DNA of 10,608 nt from Desulfobacteraceae bacterium (GCA_011389605.1 JAABTZ010000052.1:1-10608), one strand, 5' to 3'. Numbered from the stretch's first letter, positions 1-7,016 are shown. Numbers and translations: made by a program. The notes: generated from the sequence alone by a model not told the origin.

Positions 1-992
1 TACCGGCGTTTGGCTGAAAGAATCCGGGAAACCGATTCAGCCGAACGCCGGTATGATTCATCATTTTCCAGCCCCTGAACGAATCTCCGGAAGGCGGCCT
101 CAATTTTATCCATTGACCGGCATATAAGGGCAATATCTATCTTTGCCTCAATGACACGGGAAATCATCCGGTCCATTCCATAATACTTTTCAACCGCGCC
201 CATCTCCAGATCATCGGTCATAACCAAACCTTGATAGCCCATTTGCACGCGCAGTAAATTATCTGCAACAGCCACGGACAGACTCGCGGGCCATTCAGGG
301 TCAAGGCCGGTATATCTTATGTGCGAAAGCATCATGCCGGCAGCCTGGTCATGCACTGCCTTTTTAAACGGAACCAGATCTCTTGAAAAAAGCTGCTCCG
401 CAATGGTGCCAAGATCCGGCCGGTCTAAATGGGAGTCAAGGGTAGTCCGGCCAATGCCCGGAAAATGCTTGGCAACGGCCATGATGCGGCTTTGCTGAAA
501 CTGCCGGATAACAGTTGATCCAAGCTGTGCAACGTAATCAGGATCATTGCCAAATGAGCGCCGAGCCATGATGCTGTCAACATCGGGATCTGCCACATCC
601 ATTACAGGGGCCATGTTCATGTTAATGCCCGCATCTGTCAGCTCTGCGGCAGTAACTTTTGCAAATTCTTTTGCGTCTTTTTTACCGGCCATCTGAGCCG
701 CATCGGGAAATTCTGTGAAATCAGGGGCTTTTAATCGCGCAACGGTTCCGCCTTCCTGATCAACGGCAATAAAAAGATGAGGCTGGCCGCAGGCCTTTGC
801 GTAATTTTTAGCATCAGAGCAAAGCTTGCGCACCTGGTTGCGGCTTTCAATATTTCTGGAAAACAAAATAATGCCGCCCACCTGCAGGGTGCCGATTAAA
901 TATCTGAGATCCGTACTAAGGTCGGTGCCGGTAAATCCTGCAATGATGCGCTGTCCGGCCATTTGATCGGGTGTGAGTTGCCTGGCATCCAT
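1..992 (-). CDS. nagZ: NagZ-like beta-N-acetylhexosaminidase (glycoside hydrolase family 3), 3' end cut by window edge
   Basis: This frame is open from an ATG at 992 to the window edge: 330 codons with no stop, so the last residues are missing. NagZ cleaves N-acetylglucosamine from anhydromuropeptides during cell-wall recycling. Visible family motifs are the N-terminal VGGIILFSRN (about 38-47), AVDQEGG (76-82), FPDAAQMAG (95-103), KHFPG (175-179), DSH (186-188) with the His that acts as acid/base in NagZ, and MTDDLEMGA (258-266), which carries the nucleophile Asp. The usual GHG after KHFP is GIG here. There is no signal peptide, so it is probably cytoplasmic. NagZ is about 340 residues in other bacteria, so little is lost. 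The ATG lies 6 bases after the stop of the upstream hydrolase, which suggests translational coupling at the end of the operon. The family call is firm. The exact substrate is inferred. Confidence 0.9.
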   Translation of the reverse strand, partial: MDARQLTPDQMAGQRIIAGFTGTDLSTDLRYLIGTLQVGGIILFSRNIESRNQVRKLCSDAKNYAKACGQPHLFIAVDQEGGTVARLKAPDFTEFPDAAQMAGKKDAKEFAKVTAAELTDAGINMNMAPVMDVADPDVDSIMARRSFGNDPDYVAQLGSTVIRQFQQSRIMAVAKHFPGIGRTTLDSHLDRPDLGTIAEQLFSRDLVPFKKAVHDQAAGMMLSHIRYTGLDPEWPASLSVAVADNLLRVQMGYQGLVMTDDLEMGAVEKYYGMDRMISRVIEAKIDIALICRSMDKIEAAFRRFVQGLENDESYRRSAESVSRILSAKRR

Positions 993-998
993 TTATGT

Positions 999-1628
999 TC
1001 ATGTAAACGGGTTGTTTAGCTTTTCATGCCCGATGGTGGACCAGGGGGAGGGGCCGTAGTCATGGCCTGGCCAGACCCGGGTGTCTTCGGGCAGGGTATA
1101 GAGTTTTTCCCGGACTGAGAACAAAAGCTGTTCATGTGATCCGCCTGGAAGATCAGTGCGGCCAACGGCCTCGACAAACAGTGTGTCGCCGGTAAACAGA
1201 TGGTCCGGGGTATAGATGCAGATGGAGCCACGGGTATGGCCCGGAGTATGGATTACTTTAAGCCGGCTTTCGCCGATTTCAACAATATCGTTGTCCTCAA
1301 GAATGCAGTCGGCTTTGGGCGACCCCTTGCCTCCCAGCACACGGGAAGCTGCACGGGAAAGCAGCCCGGATACGCTTGCGGAATCTTCCCGGTGGATGCA
1401 CAGGCGGGCGCCGGTTGCTTTTAAAATGGCTGCGTTGCCGGACGTATGGTCTGCATGACCATGGGTATTTATGACATGGGTTATGGTATAACCGGCGGTT
1501 TTGATTTCAGCCATGATTTTTTCTGGATCAAATGCCGGATCAATAACAGCGCACGTTTTAGTGGTAATATCGCCTGCCATGTAGCTGAAATTAGCCATCT
1601 GAGGAAGAAAAATCTGCTTGATTTCCAT
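999..1628 (-). CDS. Small metallo-beta-lactamase-fold hydrolase, glyoxalase II-like
   Basis: This 209-residue protein has the complete metal site of the glyoxalase II branch of the metallo-beta-lactamase fold. THGHADH (55-61) supplies H56, H58, D60 and H61. HTPGHTRGS (127-135) supplies H131, GDTLF (147-151) supplies the bridging D148, and WPGHDYG (186-192) supplies H189. The GRTDLPGG segment (157-163) resembles glyoxalase II and persulfide dioxygenase (ETHE1) proteins. It is shorter than true hydroxyacylglutathione hydrolase (about 250 residues) and lacks that enzyme's C-terminal glutathione-binding helices, so a thioester, persulfide or other small substrate is possible and none is assigned. 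The start is supported by AGGAG 8 bases upstream of the ATG. It sits 50 bases after ahbD and 6 before nagZ, probably in the same transcript. A role in heme synthesis is not indicated by the sequence. Confidence 0.9.
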   Translation of the reverse strand: MEIKQIFLPQMANFSYMAGDITTKTCAVIDPAFDPEKIMAEIKTAGYTITHVINTHGHADHTSGNAAILKATGARLCIHREDSASVSGLLSRAASRVLGGKGSPKADCILEDNDIVEIGESRLKVIHTPGHTRGSICIYTPDHLFTGDTLFVEAVGRTDLPGGSHEQLLFSVREKLYTLPEDTRVWPGHDYGPSPWSTIGHEKLNNPFT

Positions 1629-1678
1629 GGGACACTCCTTTTGTCCGGGCTGATTTTCGAAGCCGTTTCCGGGCTGCC

Positions 1679-2800
1679 TTATGAAGCTTTTCCTGCGCCT
1701 GCTTTTCCGGGCTCATACAGACAAAGCGGCTCCTCGGCGAGCCAGTCACCCGTGGCCTCATAAGCTCTTGCCCTGCATCCTCCGCACACCCGCTTGTATT
1801 CACAGATTCCGCATTTACCCTTGAGCCTGTCAAAGTCGCGCAGGGCAAGAAACTTTTCTGAGTTATGCCAGATTTTGGCAAAAGAATCCCGGGTCACATC
1901 CCCGCAGTTTAAATCCAGAAATCCGCATGGCTGCACCACACCCTGGTGGGAAATAAAACAGAAACTGGTACCTCCCAGACACCCGCGGGTGACCGCATCA
2001 AGTCCGTGTGTCTCCCATGTAACGGACTTTCCGTCGGCCCGGGCCCGCTGGCGCAGAATTCTGTAATAATGCGGGGCGCAGGTGGCTTTGAGCTGAAGGC
2101 TGGTCTTGCCTTTCTGATCGTAAAACCAATTAAGGGTTTCCTCGTATTGCCGGGCGTCAATGGCCTGATCGGCAAGATACTTGCCCCGGCCCGTGGGCAC
2201 CAGCAGAAAAATATGAAGGGCCACGGCGCCAAGATCTTCGGCAAGTTTTAGAATCTGCGGGATCTGGTCGCGGTTTAACTGGGTTATGGTTGTATTTATC
2301 TGAAACTCAACCCCGGCCTCCCTGGCGGCTTTTATACCTGAAAGAGCCCCTTGAAATGCTCCGGAAACTCCCCGGAATTCGTCATGCCGTTTGGCACTGG
2401 CCCCGTCTATGCTGATGCTGATTCGCTGAATGCCCGAAACCGTCATTTTTCGGGCAGTCTCGGGATTCACCAGGGTTCCGTTTGGCGCCATGACCATGCG
2501 GAGCCCAAGCTTGGTGCCGTAGGATGCAATGTCAAAAATATCTTCCCGCAGCAAAGGTTCTCCGCCTGTCAGAATGACTATGGGTTTTCCGATTTCGGCA
2601 ATCTGATCCAGGAGCCGTAAGGACGCTTGCGTGTCAAGCTCTCCGGTGTAGGGACCGCATGTGGCTGCAGCCCGGCAGTGGATGCAGGAAAGGTTGCAGT
2701 TACGGGTGATCTCCCAGGCAACAAGACGCAGATTTCCCGGCCCTCCAGGTGAACCTGCGCCTGAACCGTGGCCGTGGGGAGGGTTTAAAGCAGAAGTCAT
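1679..2800 (-). CDS. ahbD: AhbD, heme b synthase (radical SAM, SPASM domain)
   Basis: This 373-residue radical SAM protein catalyses the last step of the siroheme-dependent heme pathway: oxidative decarboxylation of two propionates of Fe-coproporphyrin III to vinyls, giving heme b. The radical SAM cluster motif has C35, C39 and C42, and GGEP (79-82) contributes to SAM binding. The C-terminal SPASM region holds C274, C281, C292, C299, C330, C333, C339, C342 and C360 for auxiliary iron-sulfur clusters, including CGICEYKRVCGGC. The WEITRNCNLSCIHCRAAA stretch and the position two genes from ahbC, separated by hemB, match the Desulfovibrio arrangement. The first 23 residues are rich in Gly, Pro and His and lie outside the fold. 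The ribosome site is weak (GGGAT about 9 bases before the ATG). The start could lie a few codons downstream, though no better ATG is seen before the core. PqqE-type peptide-modifying relatives are less likely given the neighbours. Confidence 0.91.
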   Translation of the reverse strand: MTSALNPPHGHGSGAGSPGGPGNLRLVAWEITRNCNLSCIHCRAAATCGPYTGELDTQASLRLLDQIAEIGKPIVILTGGEPLLREDIFDIASYGTKLGLRMVMAPNGTLVNPETARKMTVSGIQRISISIDGASAKRHDEFRGVSGAFQGALSGIKAAREAGVEFQINTTITQLNRDQIPQILKLAEDLGAVALHIFLLVPTGRGKYLADQAIDARQYEETLNWFYDQKGKTSLQLKATCAPHYYRILRQRARADGKSVTWETHGLDAVTRGCLGGTSFCFISHQGVVQPCGFLDLNCGDVTRDSFAKIWHNSEKFLALRDFDRLKGKCGICEYKRVCGGCRARAYEATGDWLAEEPLCLYEPGKAGAGKAS

Positions 2801-2830
2801 GGATTGATATCCCAGGTGATTTCTAATTCT

Positions 2831-3805
2831 TTATGCATTAAGACTCCGGGCGGCCTCCATGGCAAAATAGGTCAGAATCATGTCCGCACCGGCCCTTTTG
2901 ATGGCTGTAAGAGTCTCCATGGCAACTGCCTGGCCGTCGAGCCACCCCATCTTATCTGCGGCCTTGATCATGGCGTATTCGCCGGAAACATTGTAAGCTG
3001 CCACGGGAAGATCAAATTCCTCCCGGATTCGATAGATTACATCCAGATAGGGCAGGGCGGGTTTGACCATGAGGATGTCTGCGCCTTCGGTTACATCCAG
3101 GGAAGCTTCCCTGAGGGCTTCAACGGCATTGGCCGGGTCCATCTGGTAGGTGCGCCGGTCGCCGAACTGAGGCGACGAATCTGCAGCTTCCCTGAAGGGC
3201 CCGTAATAGGCCGAGCAATACTTGGCTGCATAAGACATTACGGGCACATGGGTAAAATCGTTTTCATCCAGGGTTTCCCGAATCATGCCAACCCGGCCGT
3301 CCATCATGTCTGATGGTGCCACCATGTCCGCGCCCGCCTCGGCATGGGACAGGGCAGTGCGGGCCAGAAGGTCAAGGGAGCCGTCATTGTCAACCATGCC
3401 TTTGTCGACTATGCCGCAATGGCCGTGATCCGTGTACTGGCACAGGCATACATCTGTTATTACCATAATATCCGGGCATTTGTCTTTAACAGCGCGCACG
3501 GCCTTTTGAACAATGCCGTCTTTTGAATAGGCCCGGGTGCCAAGGGAATCTTTTTTATCCGGCAGGCCGAAGAGAATCACGGCCGGCAGGCCAAGGTCAC
3601 TGGCTTCTTTTACGGTCTTTACCAGGTGATCAACAGACATTTGGTACTGGCCGGGCATTGAAGGTACCGGGTTTTTGACATCCTTGCCGCCAATGGCAAA
3701 AAGCGGCATGATCAGATCATCCGTGCCAAGACTTGTCTCCCGGATCATCCGGCGGAACTGCTTGCTTTGTCTCAGGCGCCTGGGCCTGTAGTCCGGAAAC
3801 TGCAT
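2831..3805 (-). CDS. hemB: HemB, porphobilinogen synthase (5-aminolevulinate dehydratase)
   Basis: HemB condenses two 5-aminolevulinate molecules to porphobilinogen, the first step common to all tetrapyrroles. The 324-residue length is standard. The active-site Cys cluster DVCLCQYTDHGHC (118-130) provides C120, C122 and C130, marking a zinc-dependent type. The two Schiff-base lysines are K195 (SYAAKYCSAYYGPF) and K248 (MVKPA). APSDMMDGR (163-171), FGDRR (214-218) and YNVSGEYAM (271-279) are also clear. The ATG is preceded by AAGGA with about 8 bases of spacing. The gene lies between ahbC (48-base gap) and ahbD (30-base gap), so an early precursor enzyme is co-expressed with the two last-step enzymes of heme synthesis. 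The product also feeds siroheme and cobalamin, so the gene need not serve heme alone. Confidence 0.97.
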   Translation of the reverse strand: MQFPDYRPRRLRQSKQFRRMIRETSLGTDDLIMPLFAIGGKDVKNPVPSMPGQYQMSVDHLVKTVKEASDLGLPAVILFGLPDKKDSLGTRAYSKDGIVQKAVRAVKDKCPDIMVITDVCLCQYTDHGHCGIVDKGMVDNDGSLDLLARTALSHAEAGADMVAPSDMMDGRVGMIRETLDENDFTHVPVMSYAAKYCSAYYGPFREAADSSPQFGDRRTYQMDPANAVEALREASLDVTEGADILMVKPALPYLDVIYRIREEFDLPVAAYNVSGEYAMIKAADKMGWLDGQAVAMETLTAIKRAGADMILTYFAMEAARSLNA

Positions 3806-3853
3806 TTTATTTGTCCTTGAATAATTGAAGTGAGAGCATATGGTTGCCTATTA

Positions 3854-5035
3854 TTAACTGATTTCTTCGTCAGTCAGGTAGCAGGCAGGATCAGGTGCCC
3901 ACAGTTTACCTGTGACAGCTTCGGCGCGAACACGAAAATTGCCTCCGCAGATATCAAGCCACCGGCACCCGGCGCACCGGCCCGTGACATGTTTTTTCTT
4001 TTCCTTGAGCCTTGCAAGCAGCAAGTCAGCTGATGTATCGGTCCATATTTCCGAAAAAGGACGCTGCCTGACATTGCCAAAGCTGTGATGCCGCCAGAAC
4101 TGATCTGCATGCACTTCACCATCCCAGCTGACACATCCGATTCCACGGCCGGAGTTGTTTCCTTCATTCATTTGCAGCAGTTCAAGCACCTGGGCGGCAC
4201 GCTGGGGACTTTCACGCAACATGCGCAGATACACGTACGGCCCGTCTGCATGATTGTCAACAGTGAGAACTTCCTTGGGCTTGCCGCGATCATGGAGATC
4301 CTTTGTGCGATCCATGATCAAATCAAGGATTTGACGGGTCTTTTCATGACTTACATCGTCATTGACCAAAGTAGAGCCTCTGCCGGCGTATACCAGGTGA
4401 TAAAAACAGATTCTTGGAACTTCCATTTCTTCCAGCAGGTCAAAAAGGGCGGGTATCTCTTCTGCGTTAAACCGGTTTATGGTAAAGCGCAGTCCAACCT
4501 TTATCCCGGCTTCCCTGGAATTGACAATGCCTTCCAGGGCCTGGTCAAAAGCACCGTCAACCCCCCGGAACCGGTCATTTATCTTTCGGGTGCCGTCTAA
4601 ACTGATGCCTACATAGGAAAGGCCTATGTCTTTTAAAATTCCAGCGGTTTTAGCATCAATTAAGGTGCCGTTGGTCGATATTACCGCTCGCATGCCTTTT
4701 TCAACAGCATATTGTGCCAGTTCGGGCAGATCTTCCCGCATCAGGGGCTCGCCACCGGAAAAAAGCAGAACCGGAACGCCCATTTCAGACAGGTCATCGA
4801 TCAGGGCCCTGCCTTCACTGGTGGATAGTTCATTATCCTGCTGCCGGGCCTTGGCATGGGCATAACAGTGAATGCACTTGAGATTGCAGCGCTGGGTAAC
4901 GTTCCAGACAACAACGGGCCGCTTGTCAATTGAAAACTGGAGCAGATGCGATGGCAGCTGCCCTGAAAAGCGGCCGTAGCGCAGTGCGTCCGAAGGCTCC
5001 ACCGTGCCGCAGTAAAGCTTTGAGATTCCGATCAT
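3854..5035 (-). CDS. ahbC: AhbC, 12,18-didecarboxysiroheme deacetylase (radical SAM, SPASM domain)
   Basis: This 393-residue protein has the characteristic AhbC N-terminus (MIGISKLYCGTVEPSDALRYG, then LPSHLLQFS). It removes the acetate groups at C2 and C7 of 12,18-didecarboxysiroheme to give Fe-coproporphyrin III. The radical SAM Cys are C50, C54 and C57 in QRCNLKCIHC, with GGEP at 94-97 and a SLDGT segment at 145-149. SPASM-type Cys are C301, C354, C357, C363 and C385 (CAGCRWLDICGGN), fewer than in the AhbD of this operon. GAGG lies 5-6 bases before the ATG, and the gene starts 18 bases after the ATPase stop, which implies co-transcription. AhbC and AhbD share the CNLxCIHC and GGEPLxRED segments and are clearly paralogues. 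The assignment rests on remembered family sequence features, not on a search run here. Confidence 0.93.
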   Translation of the reverse strand: MIGISKLYCGTVEPSDALRYGRFSGQLPSHLLQFSIDKRPVVVWNVTQRCNLKCIHCYAHAKARQQDNELSTSEGRALIDDLSEMGVPVLLFSGGEPLMREDLPELAQYAVEKGMRAVISTNGTLIDAKTAGILKDIGLSYVGISLDGTRKINDRFRGVDGAFDQALEGIVNSREAGIKVGLRFTINRFNAEEIPALFDLLEEMEVPRICFYHLVYAGRGSTLVNDDVSHEKTRQILDLIMDRTKDLHDRGKPKEVLTVDNHADGPYVYLRMLRESPQRAAQVLELLQMNEGNNSGRGIGCVSWDGEVHADQFWRHHSFGNVRQRPFSEIWTDTSADLLLARLKEKKKHVTGRCAGCRWLDICGGNFRVRAEAVTGKLWAPDPACYLTDEEIS

Positions 5036-5053
5036 GAATGCCTCGTTTCAGCA

Positions 5054-6832
5054 TTATTGCTCCCGGTCTTCCTTAATGGATTCCGGGGTTAAGTTGTGTT
5101 TGGCAAATTCGGTTTTAATCAGGTTGTCCAAAAACGCCTCGGGCTCTTCCATGGCATATCCCGGAATGAAAAAGCGGTGTTTTCCGGTCTTGTCCCGAAC
5201 CAGCTTCAGGCCGTATTCAAAATCATCGGACAATCTACGATAGATCTGGTCAATATTCAATGATTGATTGGTCATCTTCTCGGCAATGAAATCAATTGCA
5301 TCTTCTTCCAGAACTATATTGACGTCGTGTCGGTTGTAAAAGTCGATCTCTATTTTTTTTATTCTGTCGTAAAAATATTTGATTTTGCCAATGGCAGTGC
5401 CGATTTCCACAACATTATTCCAGTAATAATCAGCTATTGCTTCTATTCTGTTTTCGGAAAGCGGAAGTCCGTACTGGTCTGCAAGCTTTTTGCGGTTGCT
5501 TTTGATGTAATCGATTATTGTATTACGGTTTTCTTCGGCAATCCGTGCAAACTCCGCCTTACCTGGGAAAGTTTCCCTACCGGAGCGAAGCTCCTCCAAA
5601 ATTGTTTCCGGATTGGCTATTACCTCGGGAGTTACCGGAAAACGCCTGATATTAATGGAAGGAAGGTGGGTTTCAAAGGCAATGAGGGCCTGCTCTATTG
5701 CGCTGACAAGCCCGCGGGCACCGGTGTTTTCATCATATGCGTGCTGTGCCAGAAGGTCCAGGGCCTCATCGGAGAAACGCACATCAATGCCGTAAGTAGC
5801 AAAATCCAGACGTTTGCTGAGAATTACTGGATTGTTGGGATTTTTCAAAATTGAAAGGAGATCTTTTTGAGAAAGGCGTTCAAACACCGAGCGAACCGGA
5901 AGACGTCCAATAAACTCGGACTCAAAACCGTATTCCACAAGGTCTTCGGCCTTGACCCGGCAAAGAATTGCAGTGGGTTCAGCACTGTTGGATATTTTTG
6001 CCCCAAACCCGATTGACTGCTGTGTTGTGCGGGTTTTGATGATATCGGGCAGTTCGGAAAAAGCGCCGCTGACAATAAACAAGATGTTGCGGGTATTAAC
6101 CGAACGCTTCTCTCTTTTTCCTGTTTTGCGGAACTGTTCGACCTCCTGGATCATGGAAATGGGGTCATGGGGCACTTTTAATTCGACTTCCGTTTCTTCC
6201 ATGGGTTTTAAAAGCGTCCGCTGCACGCCTGTTCGTGAAACATCAGTGCCGTAATGCTGCCTGCTGCCTGCAATCTTGTCAATCTCATCGATATAGATAA
6301 TGCCGTACTGGGCAAGGTCTATGTCATTGTCGCTTTCCCGGACCAGATCGCGCACCATGTCTTCAACGTCACCGCCCACATAACCGGTCTCGCTGAATTT
6401 CGTGGCATCGGCTTTGACAAAAGGAACTCCCAGCTTTTTGGCAATCAGCTTGATCATGTAAGTTTTGCCAACGCCGGTCGGGCCGATCATTATAATGTTG
6501 TTTTTTATGCGCCCTTCAAATTCATCGTCCGTGCCGGTCTGGCGCTGATGCTCGATGCGGTTGAAATGGGTGCAGATCTTTGTGGCCAGAACCTGCTTGG
6601 CCGCATCCTGCCTTATAATGTACTGATCCAGATAACCGATTAACTCCTCGGGCCTTAGATCAAAGCGTATGTGATCCTTCTGGGCACTGCCGGCGGCTGT
6701 GTCCTCTCCGTGTTCCTTTTCCGGGACCACAACCGGTGATACTATCTTGACCTGATTTCCGTATTTTTTTGCAAGAAAATCCGAGATTTCCTTTTCTATT
6801 TCCCTTGGGTTTGGAATGTTTATATCCTTCAT
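5054..6832 (-). CDS. ClpX-like AAA+ ATPase with no zinc domain and an extended C-terminus; first gene of the heme operon
   Basis: The protein has 592 residues from the ATG at 6832; E. coli ClpX has about 424. Motifs in ClpX order are DQYIIRQDAAKQVLA (69-83), Walker A GPTGVGKT (117-124), the pore loop GYVGGDVED (150-158), Walker B IIYIDEID (178-185), SRTGVQRTLLK (199-209), sensor 1 NILFIVSGAF (249-258), IGFGA (274-278), EFIGRLPV with arginine finger R310 (306-313), and sensor 2 TGARGL (370-375). IGF is the ClpP-docking tripeptide of ClpX. There is no Cys4 zinc-binding domain at the N-terminus. The RKH loop is replaced by a charged insert (about 222-245). Residues 415-592 extend beyond ClpX and seem to contain a second lid-like segment (499-572). 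It is probably a cytoplasmic hexameric unfoldase. HslU is the nearest alternative, but the IGF loop and the absence of a separate I-domain favour ClpX. The substrate is unknown; the neighbours are heme genes. Confidence 0.88.
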   Translation of the reverse strand: MKDINIPNPREIEKEISDFLAKKYGNQVKIVSPVVVPEKEHGEDTAAGSAQKDHIRFDLRPEELIGYLDQYIIRQDAAKQVLATKICTHFNRIEHQRQTGTDDEFEGRIKNNIIMIGPTGVGKTYMIKLIAKKLGVPFVKADATKFSETGYVGGDVEDMVRDLVRESDNDIDLAQYGIIYIDEIDKIAGSRQHYGTDVSRTGVQRTLLKPMEETEVELKVPHDPISMIQEVEQFRKTGKREKRSVNTRNILFIVSGAFSELPDIIKTRTTQQSIGFGAKISNSAEPTAILCRVKAEDLVEYGFESEFIGRLPVRSVFERLSQKDLLSILKNPNNPVILSKRLDFATYGIDVRFSDEALDLLAQHAYDENTGARGLVSAIEQALIAFETHLPSINIRRFPVTPEVIANPETILEELRSGRETFPGKAEFARIAEENRNTIIDYIKSNRKKLADQYGLPLSENRIEAIADYYWNNVVEIGTAIGKIKYFYDRIKKIEIDFYNRHDVNIVLEEDAIDFIAEKMTNQSLNIDQIYRRLSDDFEYGLKLVRDKTGKHRFFIPGYAMEEPEAFLDNLIKTEFAKHNLTPESIKEDREQ

Positions 6833-6837
6833 TTCAA

Positions 6838-6841
6838 TCCT
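6838..6841 (-). promoter_or_regulatory. Ribosome binding site that decides the ATPase start
   Basis: On the minus strand AGGA lies 5 bases before the ATG at 6830-6832. The frame is also open upstream to a TTG at 6854-6856, but nothing resembling a Shine-Dalgarno sequence precedes that TTG. The ATG start, eight codons shorter, is therefore preferred. Confidence 0.65.
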
Positions 6842-6891
6842 GTCCTGATAATTCAAAGTATTGATATTCGCGGGCTTTTTATGATGTTAAC

Positions 6892-6919
6892 ACTATAATC
6901 ACTCGACTGCTGAATGCAA
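6892..6919 (-). promoter_or_regulatory. Candidate sigma-70 promoter for the ATPase-ahbC-hemB-ahbD operon
   Basis: Read on the minus strand, TTGCAT (6914-6919) and TATAGT (6892-6897) are separated by 16 bases. The -10 hexamer matches TATAAT at five of six positions; the -35 keeps only the TTG. Transcription would start near 6885, leaving a leader of about 53 bases before the ATG. An 8-base palindrome, TGTTAACA (6885-6892), lies over the predicted start point and could be an operator, but one short palindrome is weak evidence. The -10 and -35 were found by eye. Confidence 0.45.
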
Positions 6920-6988
6920 GGCCGCACCCATAAGGTCCTTGTGTTAGCGGCAGAAAGGGCGGTTTTTTATAAAATCTGAAAATAAGGT

Positions 6989-7016
6989 TGGACAACGAAA
7001 ACATGGTTATTATATT
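6989..7016 (+). promoter_or_regulatory. Candidate sigma-70 promoter for the dodecin gene
   Basis: TGGACA (6989-6994) and TATATT (7011-7016) are 16 bases apart, each one mismatch from the consensus. The start would be near 7023, about 39 bases before the dodecin ATG. This promoter diverges from the heme operon promoter; the two -35 boxes are about 70 bases apart, so a shared regulator could bind between them. Nothing coding is seen in the 229 bases between the two start codons. Confidence 0.55.

Noticed and set aside
999..1628. Naming the hydrolase gloB (true glyoxalase II)
   Set aside because: It is too short and lacks the C-terminal glutathione-binding part. The metal site alone does not fix the substrate.
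1446..1763. Plus-strand open frame of 105 codons
   Set aside because: It lies opposite the well-supported hydrolase and ahbD coding sequence and has no recognisable motif. The same holds for plus-strand frames at 2804-3313, 4085-4600 and 5264-5854.
1679..5035. Calling the two radical SAM proteins PqqE- or sulfatase-maturase-like peptide modifiers
   Set aside because: The SPASM domain is shared, but the AhbC N-terminal signature and the flanking hemB point to the heme pathway, and no small precursor peptide gene is seen nearby.
5054..6832. Calling the ATPase clpX or hslU outright
   Set aside because: It lacks the Cys4 zinc domain and RKH loop of ClpX, lacks the HslU I-domain, and has a long extra C-terminus.
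6833..6856. TTG start for the ATPase, eight codons upstream of the chosen ATG
   Set aside because: No Shine-Dalgarno sequence precedes the TTG, whereas AGGA lies 5 bases before the ATG.
6917..6945. CAAGG/CCTTG inverted repeat upstream of the heme operon
   Set aside because: A 5-bp stem with a loop of more than 15 bases is expected by chance and has no terminator or riboswitch features.
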